Of a stretch of DNA of 64,000 nucleotides, positions 1 through 11,979 are shown piece after piece. The notes below the pieces were generated by a model, which saw only the letters and a program-made list of their open reading frames with translations, was not told where the DNA came from and made no database searches. The stretch comes from Brassica napus. Taxonomy: Eukaryota > Streptophyta > Magnoliopsida > Brassicales > Brassicaceae. A program made the translations under genes and the position numbers. The stretch's first letter is position 1, and the number at the start of each line of letters is the position of its first letter. Where the stretch lies: the NCBI RefSeq assembly GCF_020379485.1, contig NC_063450.1, positions 54,397,374 through 54,461,373 of the forward strand, read 5' to 3'.

Positions 1-347
1 AGGAGAGAGAAGCTCGCCGGAGATTTCGGCGACGAAGGGGAAGAAAGGCTGAGAAGAGACAGAGGGCTTCTGTTTCTCCTTGGCGTAGTCGCTGTCGGAG
101 TTACGTCGCCGGAAGTTATGCACTGGAGATCGGGAAGAGACGGCGAGGAGGGAGTGGCAACGGCCGTAGCGCCCCAGCTCTGGCAACGAAGAGTGGGGCT
201 AGCTGAATCGGGTCGGGTCTCGGACTTTGGAGTAGACGGGTTAGAGAAAAAACCGAACCTTGAAGTGGGTTTTGCCCGATCGTCAACTCTATCGTCTGTC
301 TTTCTATGTTTGGAAATCCAAAACGTTCTTTTCAAACCGTTCATCAT
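1..347 (-). CDS. WAV3-like RING E3 ligase, N-terminal part (runs off left edge)
   Basis: A minus-strand frame is open from an ATG at 347 (second ATG at 344) to the window edge, about 115 residues, beginning [10 protein letters not shown]. The stretch [12 protein letters not shown], then a Ser/Thr/Pro-rich region with [18 protein letters not shown] and LPDLQC, resembles the disordered N-terminus of the WAVY GROWTH 3 / EDA40 family. In that family it precedes a RING finger and a vWA domain, which would lie outside this window. These proteins are ubiquitin ligases acting in root gravitropism and gametophyte development. EDA40 (At4g37890) neighbours GRDP2 in Arabidopsis, and the complete gene to the right here is GRDP2-like, which supports the call. 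The RING itself is not visible, so the family name rests on low-complexity similarity and position. Confidence 0.5.
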   Translation of the reverse strand, partial: MMNGLKRTFWISKHRKTDDRVDDRAKPTSRFGFFSNPSTPKSETRPDSASPTLRCQSWGATAVATPSSPSLPDLQCITSGDVTPTATTPRRNRSPLSLLSLSSPSSPKSPASFSL

Positions 348-2871
348 CTTCAAACTTCTTGTTTTGTCTTTTGTGAGAGGGAAAGAAAACGTTTTTGAGT
401 TTTTAATGCGAAACGATGAAGGTTGAATTAATACAGAGAGTGGTGGTGGGAGAGACAAAGAACAGGAGAAAATGGTGGGGTTGAGTTTTTTTTTTTTTCT
501 TATAAAAGCGGCCTTCATTTTTTCTTCTTTCATAATCAAAAGAATAGTGAAATTTAATTATTGGGATTATCAAGATATTTTGTTATTTTCAAGAAAATTA
601 GAAAAGCTGTTAATTTTTAAAGTTACTGCTTGGCTTTGGTTTTCGTCTAACGTTCTTGGCTATATAGTCTGAGATCCGTCGGCGTTTCCCCAGGAGTAAA
701 TTTAAAAAACTCACCCTACGAGCCTACTGATGTAATTCTAGATCCGAATAACTGGTGTAGTTCACTGTAACTAGGATTAATATGGTTGATGGTACTCTTA
801 TTATATAATCGAGGTGTTGTAGTTAAAATATTGAAGATGAGATGAAATAAATTTACCACGCAGTCACATAAATTTCATATGTTATTTTAAAATCAGTTAT
901 GTCTATACAATTACGCGAATTTTTTTTGTTGCTATTTACTTATTCGAAGCTAGTGAATAGCTTTTTATTATCAGTATTTTAATGTGATGAATATGGTTGG
1001 ATTTAAATGTGATGAGTAAAAGATACGGGAGCATCATAAATGAATGGAGAAGAAGATGATCTTTATTCAGAGAGACGCCTAAACCGTAGCAGCCTACATT
1101 ACTGAGTATGTATGTACTCTCTACTTAAATTTTGTCGTAGCGAGTCGGTCCATTTTTATCTTTTATGCCTTTCTAGCACTTTTTCCATTTCGTCTTAGAT
1201 GTTTTACGGCAGCTTTTAACGTACACATCGCATGCACTGATTCACACATGTATTTGGATGCTTCACGTGTTTTAATGTCTACGGTGTAAAACCTGAACTC
1301 AATGGTTATACATATATGTTACTTGATAACATTGTCTATTTCTTTTGACCAATATCAAACTTTTAGTCGTCAAAATAAATTATATGTAAACCATTTTTTG
1401 GCAACTACATAAGATTTATGTTCCTCGCCAAAAGGATGGGTGTCAGTGACACCGTTTGATATGTATAATATCTTGTCGTTTGAATGAATAATGTTGTTTA
1501 ATTAAGAAAATTTGGAGGTATATAACATTTAGGACATAACAAAAGATACTGTTAGGACTTAGCACTAGATTTATCTTAGTACTCTAATTATTGTAAGTGT
1601 ATAGTTAATTATCGCACATTCCCTATGTTTCAGAACATTTTGGTTGTTTCTTTCTTCTCCATGTGCCGCACCGAAAACATATACACTACCAAACTTCTAT
1701 ATAGTATGTTAATCCGAAGTGAAAACATATAATACATATGGTTTAAACATTACTACAGAAAGTCTCTTATACACGGAACTGTATAATTATAGACTACGGC
1801 TAACATACCATATTACCATTTACATTTTATCATCTTAAGACAATTAGTTTAGTAGAGTATTTATTATAGGTGATGATGTTTTTGCAGATTTAGAATGCTT
1901 CATGTTATGTAATCTTTTTTATTAATAGTTTCATTTGTTAGTTTGTTGTCGTTGTATATTCAAAGTTAATTTGGTATCAACATAAAAAAAATGAAAGACA
2001 ATGAACCAGCAGAACAACCGTCCAAAAACTTCAATTAGAACCAGTTGAAACATTAATAATATTCACAACGGCATGCATAATTTATTTATCACAGCTACAA
2101 GTTCCAACAAACCTATTACATTGAATTTTAAATATATGGACTATACTCTTTCGACATGTGGATAAAGACTTATGGAATCGAATCATATACCTTGTAAATT
2201 ATGATAATTAGTTTATCACTAAAAATAACCATCTTATACCATAATATAACATTTTAAACATTAGTTGAATTAATCTAAAGCGTCTAGGCGAGACGCACCG
2301 GTGGCCAGAGCGGACATGTAAATAAATTAACGTTTTCTTAACTCTAAACTTTTACTTAGCAAATATGCAAATTTGTGTGTGTGATTGAGCAAACCATTCT
2401 TGAGAAGCGTACTCATTCGTCGTTTTATGGCGATTGTTATAACAAATTGCAAATATTAAATGTGAATTAGGTTAATTGTTTGTTATGCTGGTAGAGAATT
2501 GAGATCAAACTCTACGGATATTAAATTCGAATTAGGTTTCCATTTATATATGATAAGTACCTATTAATTACAGAGTTGCAACTTGTTAAATTTATTCAAA
2601 AGCCAATGCATATGAGTGTTTTATACACTACGTGTTCTCCTTGCGGTTCTTACTTTTTATTCTCATGTTTTATTATAATTCATATAAATATTAAAAACAA
2701 GAGATAATCAAATCGTTGTAACTACATATGTTCACTAACGTCTGGATAAATTTGGCGAGTCGCATGTGGTTAAGTTTACACTAATGATCTGGATTTATCA
2801 AGAGCCACAAGAAGTCCCAGAACTCGAAGATAATATATATAGCAGTTAAACGGACCATTTTAATGTTCTTA
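348..2871. other. AT-rich intergenic region
   Basis: No coding pattern is seen on either strand. This is the upstream side of the WAV3-like gene. A CTATATAG motif near 660-668 could be its TATA box but is far from the ATG. Confidence 0.5.
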
Positions 2872-3114
2872 CGGCATCTCCAAACCAACACCATTTTTCT
2901 TCTATAATGAAGTAAAAGTAAACATAAAGTAAAAATTATTTCAATCCTATTCTATTTCTCACTTCATAATGAAATTTATTCTGTAAATAAAATAATCTAT
3001 TTTTTATTTGTTCATTACTCCATTATAGAATGAAAAATAAAGTAGGGTTAAAACATTTTTACTCAATACTTACTTTTACTTTATTTTAGAAAAAAATGGA
3101 ATTTTACCGATGCT
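2872..3114. mobile_element. MITE-like element with imperfect terminal inverted repeats
   Basis: About 240 bp whose ends are inverted copies: the left side reads ATTTTTCTTCTATAATGAAG followed by TAAAAGTAA, and the complement of the right side reads nearly the same. The edges GCATCTCC and GATGC are typical of small foldback elements near Brassicaceae genes. No transposase and no clear target duplication are visible. Confidence 0.4.
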
Positions 3115-3185
3115 ATTAATAAATTTGATGACAGTAACTTCTTGCCATGTTATCTAAAATTTGATCCTAATTAACAGTTTTACAT

Positions 3186-3330
3186 GATAGCTTCGCAAAA
3201 GGCGCTTTGTCTAGCGGTTTACTCTTCTCCCATGTAAACACTAGGCTTCCAAGTTGGATACTCGGATGGTTTCTAAGATTAATCTCTTAGAATTTTCTTA
3301 ATAATATATAGAGTATTTGATGTCAAAAAA
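3186..3330 (+). mobile_element. tRNA-derived SINE (first of a nested pair)
   Basis: A short element with an A-box-like start (TTTGTCTAGCGG), a B-box-like stretch (AGTTGGATACTCG) and an A-rich tail ending near 3330. It is flanked by the 17-bp direct repeat AATTAACAGTTTTACAT. The left copy is at 3169-3185. The right copy is split: AATTAACAG at 3331-3339 precedes a second insertion, and the full repeat reappears at 4091-4107. This is the signature of L1-type target-primed insertion followed by a second insertion into the duplicated site. Confidence 0.55.
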
Positions 3331-3339
3331 AATTAACAG

Positions 3340-4090
3340 ACCAGAACGAGTCAGCTCTGGTGGTAAAGGGGTTGCGGCTGTAACTTCCGCCACCCGGGTT
3401 CGATTCGCGCTGGGAGGGACTATTTACATTGCTTGGGTTCCCGGCAAAGAAGTGAAAACACCTTTTTGAGAACATCAGGTGGCCTAGCGGCAGTACTGAA
3501 TGTTTCTCACACACGACAACCCGAGGTCGCCAGTTCGATACTCGGGGGTAGCGGGGTGGAACTGGGTTAGCTAAAAAAAACCCTGCGTCAGGTGGGCTAC
3601 GGCCAGTACTGAACGTGGGATACGGTTTCTGGCGAGGTGGCCCCTCGGGGTGAGCCCAGTCACTATAAAAAGTTCAACCTATGCAGTTTAGGAGAACATC
3701 AGGTGGCCTAGCGGCAGTACTGAATGTTTCTCACACACGACTACCCGAGGTCGCCAGTTCGATACTCGGGGGTAGCGGGGTGGAACTGGGTTAGCTAAAA
3801 AAAACCCTGCGTCAGGTGGGCTACGGCCAGTACTGAACGTGGGATACGGTTTCTGGCGAGGTGCCCCATCGGGGTGAGCCCAGTCACTATAAAAAGTTCA
3901 ACCTATACAGTTTAAACCGGGCCTCGTGGTCTGGTGGTAAAGGAACCTCGGCTGAGGTGCCCGCCATCACGACTTCGAGCCCCGGCCACATCGGATTTAA
4001 CATCCCTTCCGTTGGGGCGCTGGACCCCCTACGGGGGGATAGTTGGGAATGTGGCTGCCCAGATACCAGAGTTATCAAAAAAAAAAAAAA
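3340..4090 (+). mobile_element. Composite (multi-unit) SINE with poly-A tail
   Basis: Several tRNA-like modules in a row, all on the plus strand. Unit 1 has an A box TGGTGGTAAAGG near 3359 and a B box GGTTCGATTC at 3397-3406. Two 224-bp copies follow, each with GTGGCCTAGCGGCAG and AGTTCGATACTC. A final unit from about 3915 has TCTGGTGGTAAAGG and GACTTCGAGCCC and ends in a run of A near 4078-4090. The whole block is flanked by A-run plus ATTAACAG (3324-3339 and about 4084-4099), so it appears to have inserted as one transcript. Confidence 0.55.
3468..3914 (+). repeat. 224-bp tandem duplication inside the composite SINE
   Basis: Copies at 3468-3691 and 3692-3914 differ at only a few bases (for example GACAACCC versus GACTACCC, and GTGGCCCCTC versus GTGCCCCATC). 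Each copy itself contains two related halves beginning CAGGTGGCCTAGCGG and CAGGTGGGCTACGG, so the unit looks like an older dimer that was duplicated again. Confidence 0.85.
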
Positions 4091-4107
4091 AATTAACAGT
4101 TTTACAT

Positions 4108-4481
4108 TTATTAAAAAAACTTTTGAGTTGAGGTAGAGGAGCCGTGCGGCACGTGATATGCATGAGAAGGTGCAAGATACTAAATATAGGTTTTTGGGAG
4201 ACGAAGACGATCTTTTCTATCGACGAAACTTTCTCTACCCGGACCAGTTACTTTCTTAACTATTTACTCACTTTACGTTAAATATAATTTTATTGCCCGA
4301 AATTCAAAACCTAAAAACTGGCGTCTCTGTCACTGTGTATTATTAAGTGTTAACATTGCTTAGACTTCATGTGTACTGTATATTATCAAGTGTCATTGCT
4401 TAGACGGTTAGACCTCATGCATGTGGGTTCATTGTACTGGTAACAACGAGTATACTGTATACATTAATATGATTTATTCGA
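4108..4481. other. Intergenic spacer between SINE cluster and Copia element
   Basis: No gene. It contains an imperfect direct repeat of about 43 bp (around 4336-4410) sharing TATTATYAAGTG and CATTGCTTAGAC. Confidence 0.45.
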
Positions 4482-4744
4482 ATTAAAGTTGCACAAACAC
4501 AAAGATTATAAGAACTTCTCTTCTTATTAGATTTAGAAACTCTCTCAAAACTAAACCTTTCAATGTGTTTCTCTTGATGGAACATCTCTCCATGAGAACT
4601 CTTTATATAGGAAGAAGCTACATCTTTTCCTAATAATAATATGGAAACATTCCTAAGCTCGATATGTTTTCCTTTTTCCTTAACCCATCAAACTTCACTT
4701 TAATGAGTTAACTTGCTCCTCAAGTTAATTGGAATTATCCAACA
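4482..4744 (-). repeat. 3' LTR of the Copia element
   Basis: 263 bp, matching 8921-9208. The last 3' residues of the RNase H reading frame run about 10 bp into it. Confidence 0.9.
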
Positions 4745-7700
4745 TTCTCCCCCTTAATTCCAACTTGAATCTTAGGTATGTTGATCTTCTTAACTCCGAT
4801 GAACTTGTGTATTGCTTCGAACTTGATCCTTGCCAATGGCTTAGTGAGTATGTATGCCTTCTGTTCCACTCTAGGTACGTGCTTCACTTCGATAAAGTCG
4901 AACTCCACACATTCTCGAATGAAATGGTACTTCGAGAGTATGTGTTTGCTTCTACCGTGAAACACCGGGTTCTTGGTGAGGGCTATCGCTGACTTGTTGT
5001 CAATCTTCAACACGACCTTCTTGTCTTCTTTGTTCATGATCTCGACCATCAACTCCTTTAACCAAATTGCTTGTTTTGCAGCTTCCGTAGCTGTCATGAA
5101 CTCCGCCTCACATGAAGAGAGTGCCACTGTGGGTTGCTTGCACGATGTCCACGTGATCGGCGATGTTCCTAGGTAGAACATAAACCCTGTAGTGCTTCTT
5201 CCATCATCAACGTCTATGTTATGGATGCTGTCACTGTAACCTGTAATCTCCGTTGTTCCATCCCGTTTGAAGAAGAGACCATACTCTGTAGTGCCCTTTA
5301 TGTATCGTATTAGATGCTTCACTGCTTATCCATGACTCTCTCTTGGACTCTGCATATATCTGCTTAATACACCAACCGAAAACGCCAAGTCCGGTCGTGT
5401 ATGAAGAAGATACCTTAAGCATCCTATGATGCTTTGATACGATGTTGCATCAATCTCAGGCTCCTCCTCTGCCTTTGATACTTTCAAACTCGTGTGCATC
5501 GGAACATGAGTATAGTTACATGACTCCATCTTCGTCTTGACAAGTATACCTTGCGCGTATCCTTCTTGTTTGATGTGAATGCCATCAGCTCCTTGCGTTA
5601 CTTCTATACCAAGATAGTATGTAAGCTTCCCGAGGTCTGACATCTCAAATCTTCTTGACATATCATCTTTGAATTGCTTGATAACGTTGAGTGAAGTCCC
5701 TGTTACAAACAAGTCATCAACGTATATAGCTATGATCAGAAGCTCCCCCTTCTGTTTCTTTTGATATACCGCAGGTTCCTTGGTGCACTTCGTGAACTCC
5801 ATCTCCTTGAGAACACGATCGAGTTTGATGTTCCAAGCTCTCGGAGTTTGACGCAAACCGTATAGTGCTTTGCTAAGTTTGTACACATGATCCTCCTTTC
5901 CTTTCTCCACAAAGCCTTCTGGTTGAGTAACGTATACATCCTCATTTAAGTCTCCATTCATGAACGCAGTTTTCACATCTAAGTGATGGATCTCCCATCC
6001 ATTAGTTGCTGCTAACGCCAAGAGTAGTCGTATGGTTTCTATCCGAGCAACTGGTGCAAATACTTCGTCGAAGTCTATGCCTTGTTGTTGCACATAACCT
6101 TTTGCAACTAGCCTTGCTTTGTATTTGATCACCGTTCCATCTGCATTCTTCTTGATCTTATAGATCCACTTCAAACCTATCGGTTTCACACCTGCCGGCT
6201 TCTTGACGAGCTTCCAGGTTTTGTTTTTGATGATAGATTCGATCTCTGCCTTCATTGCATCGATCCAAGCTTGTATTACTGCAGCTTCGATGTAACTTTC
6301 TGGTTCACCATCGATGTTGAGCAAGAGTCTGCCACCTTCAAATTCAGCAAGTAGGATGTAATCATCGAACCGCTTTGGTTTTCTGATGTTACGACGACCA
6401 TATCTTGATGTTACATGCGGGGCTTGGTTTGCATCGTTGTTCTCTACTACTTGCTCTTGTTCATCTGCGTCTACAGCTTCTTCTTCTTCATTATTGTTTT
6501 GCTCTTCGTGGTGTTGGTGATCTTGATGCTCATCACCATCTCCTTCTTCTGTAACATCAATATGAGGAAGCTTAAATGATCCTGGTTCTTCGTCTACGTT
6601 TGTTGATAGTGTGGACCAATCCCAACTTTTCTTCTCGTCAAAGATTACATCTCTACTAACAACTATCTTCTTCGCGACCGGATCATAGAGTCTGTAAGCT
6701 TTTGAGCCGGGCTCTGTGCCTAGGTTGATCACCATCCTTGATCGATCATCCAGCTTCTTGAGATGAGGACTGTTGATTTTTGCAAAGCTACACATCCAAA
6801 GACCCTTAGATGCTCAATGTTCGGTTTCTTAACATACAAGCTTTCGTATGGAGTCTTGTCTTCCAAAGCCTTTGTAGCAATGCGGTTTATGAGATACGTT
6901 GAATGACGTACTGCTTCTCCCCATAGCTGATTAGGTATCTTCATAGCTTTCATCAAACTTCTAGTCATCTCCATTAGTGTTCTATTTCTTCTCTCAACCA
7001 CACCGTTTTGTTGCGGTGTATACGGTGCGGTGAGATGTCTAGTTACACCGTTTACTTCACAAAAACGAATGAACTCAGAAGATGTGAACTCTCCTCCTCT
7101 ATCGGTGAGAAAAGTCTTGAGTTGTAGCTTCGTTTGATTCTCCACGTACTCCTTGAACTTTTTGAACCGATCGAACACTTCACTCTTCTCTCTTAGCAGC
7201 ATCGTCCACATATATCTTGAGTAATCATCAATTAAGACAAATACATATCTATTGTTTGCTGGTGTTGATGGTGATATCAGACCACACAAGTCACCATGTA
7301 CCAACTCCAATGCGTGTGATGCTCGATACTTTGCTTTAGGCGGGAAAGACTTCCGAGTCTTCCCAACTAAGCAGGCGCTGCACACATCTTTCTCGTGTAT
7401 CACCTGAGGCATCCCTACTACCATCTCTTTGTCTACCATATTCTTCATGACTCCAAAGTTCACATGTCCTAGCCGTGCATGCCACGTCCATGTAACATCA
7501 TTTTCTTGTATTTGAAGACACTTCGGATATTCAACCTCCATTGGCGTCTTGTACAATCGGTTTGGTTGCCTTGCGACTTGTACTAATAGCCTTCCACGGG
7601 GATCTTTCAGCATCAGTAAGTCTTCTTTCATATTGACCTCACAACCCATCTCGGTTGCTTGTCCAAGACTTATGATATTGTGTTTAAGACTTGGGATGTA

Positions 7701-8858
7701 GTAGATATCTTTGAGTGCTCTTCTCTCCCCTGTTTTTCTGATGAACGTGATCGAACCTTTCCCAACAATCTCGACGTTTGATCCATCACCGAATTTGACT
7801 TTGCCTTTGATGCTATCATCTAGGTTTGAGAAGAACTCTCTCTTGCCTGTCATATGGTTACTTGCACCATTGTCAAGGTACCGTATACTCGTATTTCCAT
7901 CGCATTCATCAAACCTCTTAGGAAACACTCTCTCTTCGTTGAGGAATACTACTTCATGCATATATAATGCATCCGCTTCTTGTGTTTCCGTTAGGTTAGC
8001 TTCTTCTCTTGGTCGTGTAGGACAATGTGACACGAAGTGCCCCATCTTGTCGCATCGCCAACATCTAACCTTAGAGTAGTCCTTCTTGGTCTTGTCTGAA
8101 GCTTCTCCTCCTTTGTTATGACCATCAGAAACATTAGACCTTCCTTGTCCTCTTCCTCTTCCACCATAACCTCTACCTATGCCTCTTCCTCGCGAGTTGT
8201 TATGGCTTCCACCACCTTGCATATCATTCTTTCCAAACATGAGCTTCGATTGACCTTCATCTTGGGTTTCTTCTTTGATGCGTTCTTCGAAAGCCTTCAA
8301 TCTCCCAACAATGTCTTCGAATCCCGTTGAATTTAGATCCAGCACTTGTTCTAACGAAGCTACGATGTGAATGAACTTCGTTCTTGGAAGTCCCTTCAGA
8401 AACTTCTTTACCAGCTTTGATGCTTCCATTATCTTTCCTAACGCGGCTGCTCTCGATGCTAAGCCTGAAAGTTTTCCTGCGTAGTCATCCACCGTGTCTG
8501 TGTCTGTCATCTTCAGTTTGTCGAACTCAGACATCAAAGTTTGTAACCTTGCTTCTCTCACGCGATCAGCACCTAGGTTACGGGATTTGATAGCTTCCCA
8601 AATCTTCTTCGATGTATCATGTTCTCCAATCTGAAGTATTAGCACCTCCGGGACTGATTGAAAGATTAGAGCAATCGCCATATTGTTCTTCTTTGCATCG
8701 TTACTCCCTGGATCAATTGTATCCCAAACTTCGTATAAACGAAGCATCACTTTCATTCGCATCGACCATACGGTGTAGTTGGTCGATGTTAGCATCGGAC
8801 ATCGTATGTCCTTCTTCATCTCAAGACCTTTATCACGTGCTTGAGAATCGTCTCCCAT
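4735..8858 (-). pseudogene. Copia gag-pol polyprotein, two disabling lesions
   Basis: The frame starts MGDDSQARDKG at 8858. Visible modules in order are a UBN2-type gag, a CCHC knuckle (CWRCDKMGHFVSHC), a protease motif DNGAS, the integrase HHCC start (WHARLGHVNF to CSACLVGK) and DDE core, reverse transcriptase with YVDDLFVTG, and RNase H with SSCEAEFMTATEAAKQ. The first lesion is a one-base frameshift near 6785, just after the integrase. It ends the first frame at 6729, and the frame resumes through 6795-5329. The second is an in-frame stop at 5326-5328 between reverse transcriptase and RNase H. Only these two events separate it from an intact frame, so decay is recent. It cannot make a full polyprotein itself. 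Confidence 0.9.
4745..4756 (-). other. Polypurine tract of the Copia element
   Basis: On the minus strand AAGGGGGAGA directly precedes the 3' LTR start TGTTGG. This is the usual plus-strand priming site. Confidence 0.7.
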
Positions 8859-8908
8859 GTTTTGATCGAAGTTACAACTCCTCTTGTAAACGACCTTCGA
8901 AAGCTAGA

Positions 8909-8920
8909 GTTCTGATACCA
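8909..8920 (-). other. Primer-binding site of the Copia element
   Basis: TGGTATCAGAAC on the minus strand abuts the 5' LTR. It complements the 3' end of initiator tRNA-Met, the usual Copia primer. Confidence 0.8.
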
Positions 8921-9208
8921 ATTAAAGTTGCACAAACACAAAGATTATAAGAACTTTTCTTCTTATTAGATTTAGAAACTCTCTCAAAACTAAACCTTTC
9001 AATGTGTTTCTCTTGATGGAACATCTCTCCATGAGAACTCTTTATATAGAAAGAAGCTACATATTTTCCTAAGGGCGAAGCTACATCTTTTCCTAATAAT
9101 AATATGGAAACATTCCTAAGCTCGATATGTTTTCTTTTTTCCTTAATCCATCAAACTTCACTTTAATGAATTAACTTCACTCCTCAAGTTAATTGGAATT
9201 ATCCAACA
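8921..9208 (-). repeat. 5' LTR of the Copia element
   Basis: 288 bp. It differs from the 3' LTR by a few substitutions and a 25-bp local duplication around 9058-9085 that repeats GAAGCTACAT and TTTTCCTA. Confidence 0.9.
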
Positions 9209-9907
9209 TCGTTTTTTCTGTGACCAAATATTTCTAGCCTAACTCTTAATCTAACAGATAAAAAAAACCTTGCTTCCATCCAACAAACTCATATAAAAAT
9301 ATACTCAACTCTTCTTTAATCGTTACAAAAGAGTTCGACTATAAAATGTCGTTTTAAGCTATGTGTGTTTTCTGTTTATTAAAGTGAGCTATGTTATTTA
9401 GCAAAAAAAAAAAAAAAAAAAATGAAGCTATGTTATGTTTCACTATGACCAAGTGTATGCAGGTACATATCCAAAATTAAATCTTACGGGAGATAAAACA
9501 AATAAGTTAATGGGTACCCATTTGCATATCATATATTCTTTAAAAAAATTATATTATATTATTAATAAATCCATGGTATGAATCGATTACAAAATTACAT
9601 CAAAGAACCTGTTTCTAAACTCAACGTATTAAACTTTTCTTACATAAATCTACTGGTGCGATCCACCTAACGGCGAGCTAATGTCGTTTTCAACCGGAGG
9701 AGACCTAACTTGTGAAGAGAGTTACCCGCATTGCCGGTACTTCCCGAATCTAGGAGACTGTACAATTATCTTAGTTAGTCTTCCAACCAGAGCAGCTGAA
9801 AAACAAAATTTTCGGCAATCAAGAATTTAATCCTATCAGTCGACTTTACAATATCAGGATAACGGGGAAGGGAGAAGGGCACTCAACATTTGCATCCTAT
9901 GTTTGTG

Positions 9908-9938
<31 letters not shown>

Positions 9939-11979
9939 TTTGTCAACTCTATGTTTGTGTATATATATATGCATAAACAAAAAAAAATAATGAATGAATG
10001 TTCTTATATAGGTTGTATATATCTATATGTTATTGATTTTTTTGTCATATAATCTGTGTATATAAGCAATTATTAGAAACATTTTATCCTATCATTTTTT
10101 CCATTGACCAAAACTTCAATGAGATTTTGTACACCATTATGTAGAGAATAGAGATCATAAGATTGAGTCGCGTGAGATTATTTAAATCATATCCTTCTCA
10201 TTACGTATTTAATTAATGGATTTGACCAAAATAATCATCGACCTTTTGATTTTTACAAAAGAGACTTACATTTCGTGAGTCTTACTACTAGCTAGGATCA
10301 ATCAAAATCTTGTACTTTATACAAAAAATAATAATTAATTAACATGTCCTATCCCAATGCGTAATTTATATATTATAATGTAGGGTTACGCGTAATTAAA
10401 CACTACACATGTAACGCAAGCAAAGAGGCCACAAGAGGGCATGTTTGCCTCGGTTTACTTGGACATTTTTTTTTTTTATATAATGTTTTTTCTTTCGTAA
10501 TAATAATTTCCTCGTATATTTGAGTTTAATTTGTATATGTTAATAGCTTGTAAAGTACATAAAGTTAAAATTTAAACTAATCTCATAAAACGCTACCAAG
10601 CACGTCTTAATAATTCTCATACCTCGACTAAACTGTAAATCGCTATACACCAAACAATCTAGCTCTGCAAGTTGAATCTTCTGCTATTAACCAAAACTTC
10701 AAATTTTATGTGTTTTCTCCATATTCTCACAATCAATAATTAAATCAAGATTTGGTGAACATCATAACCACCATATGTTGACCCTGAACATATAATTTCG
10801 ACACTTAACAACAATAATGTATATATATGTTATACGAATTAAAGTTATGCTATATAATATTAGTTTCTGTCGGTATGCTCAATTCAAGAGAATGATTTGT
10901 AATGACTAATGAGTAATGATGAATACATGGAGCCTCTTTTGTATTTGTATAACTAAAAATGCTACTAATTTACTATAAACATAGCTTAAGGGTTCAGAAA
11001 AGGTTTCGGGAGACGAAGCATATGGTGGGTTGGACCGATTATGTTTAAAACCAAGTTGACCAAAAAAAAAGATTAATGTTGTGTGGTCCGTTATTTTACC
11101 ACAAACCATAAACCATCAACAACTCTTTCTTAATACCTCATATTCATAATTGAGTGTACTTTATCTGACTGGGCTCATATCAGAATTATCATGTTCTTTT
11201 CTTTTGATCTTGATGTGCTGCTAATGGATTCAAATTTTGGTATTTTCAGGAGATCATTTGACTTCATATTCTTAGTTATTGTCTTGTGTATTTGTACGAA
11301 ACGAAAATTTCTTTTAATGTGAACAGTTTTTATATGTAAAATAACTTATTTGAATGCCAACAAATTGCTACAAAAAAAAAAAGAATGCAAACAAACAAAA
11401 GTGAGAGATTATCATTATACATAAAATTTAAGAAATGTTATACTGTAAAGGATATTTCACCAGTTGTATCACACTCACATTTAGTGAAAAAATTGAAGGT
11501 TAAATTAATATTTCAATTCCAAATTACTATTAAGAAAACTGTTCATCTATTGGCTATATTTTCCAATTCCAAAATACTCTTCACTTATGCTGAAAAAATG
11601 TTCATTGTTATCCAAACACTATTCTAAGATAATGCCTCACTAAAACTCTAACGCAGACTAGGCTCGCCTGGGACGAGACTATTCAGGCAGTTTGGGTTCA
11701 GGTTCATTGCTGCTGCTTGCTTGACGAGTTTTGCTCTGATCATTCTATGATATTCATATTATAAAGTTTTATATTTGTAATCCCTCTTAAGAAAATCTCT
11801 ACATCTGAAGAACAATATATATATGCATCGTTTAACTATATATGTTTTATTACAACTTGTAAATATTTAAAAGAAAAGAAAACACATAACAACACATCTC
11901 ATTAGTTTTATTATATTGTTAGTCCATTTGCTAACATCACATAGATATAACTTAATATCGCTCATCTTTATTTAAATAA
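9209..11979. other. Intergenic region, no gene recognised
   Basis: AT-rich sequence with a (TA)n microsatellite at about 9908-9930 and several poly-T tracts. The slightly GC-richer stretches near 9655-9790 and 11650-11740 could be gene remnants, but no family was recognised. Confidence 0.4.

Larger units (their letters stand above)
4482..9208 (-). mobile_element. Ty1/Copia LTR retrotransposon, full length but coding-disabled
   Basis: The element reads on the minus strand. The LTRs are at 8921-9208 (5') and 4482-4744 (3'). A primer-binding site TGGTATCAGAAC at 8909-8920 suits initiator tRNA-Met, and a polypurine tract AAGGGGGAGA sits beside the 3' LTR. LTRs begin TGTTGGATAATTCC. The LTRs look about 97% alike outside one 25-bp insertion, suggesting modest age. 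No perfect 5-bp target duplication is visible; the flanks share only TCG. The domain order gag, protease, integrase, reverse transcriptase, RNase H is Copia type. Confidence 0.93.

Noticed and set aside
118..426. Plus-strand frame of 102 codons at the left edge
   Set aside because: It is antisense to the better-supported WAV3-like minus-strand frame and lacks any known motif.
3346..4090. Functional tRNA genes
   Set aside because: Only A and B boxes remain; acceptor and anticodon stems do not pair, and the context is SINE.
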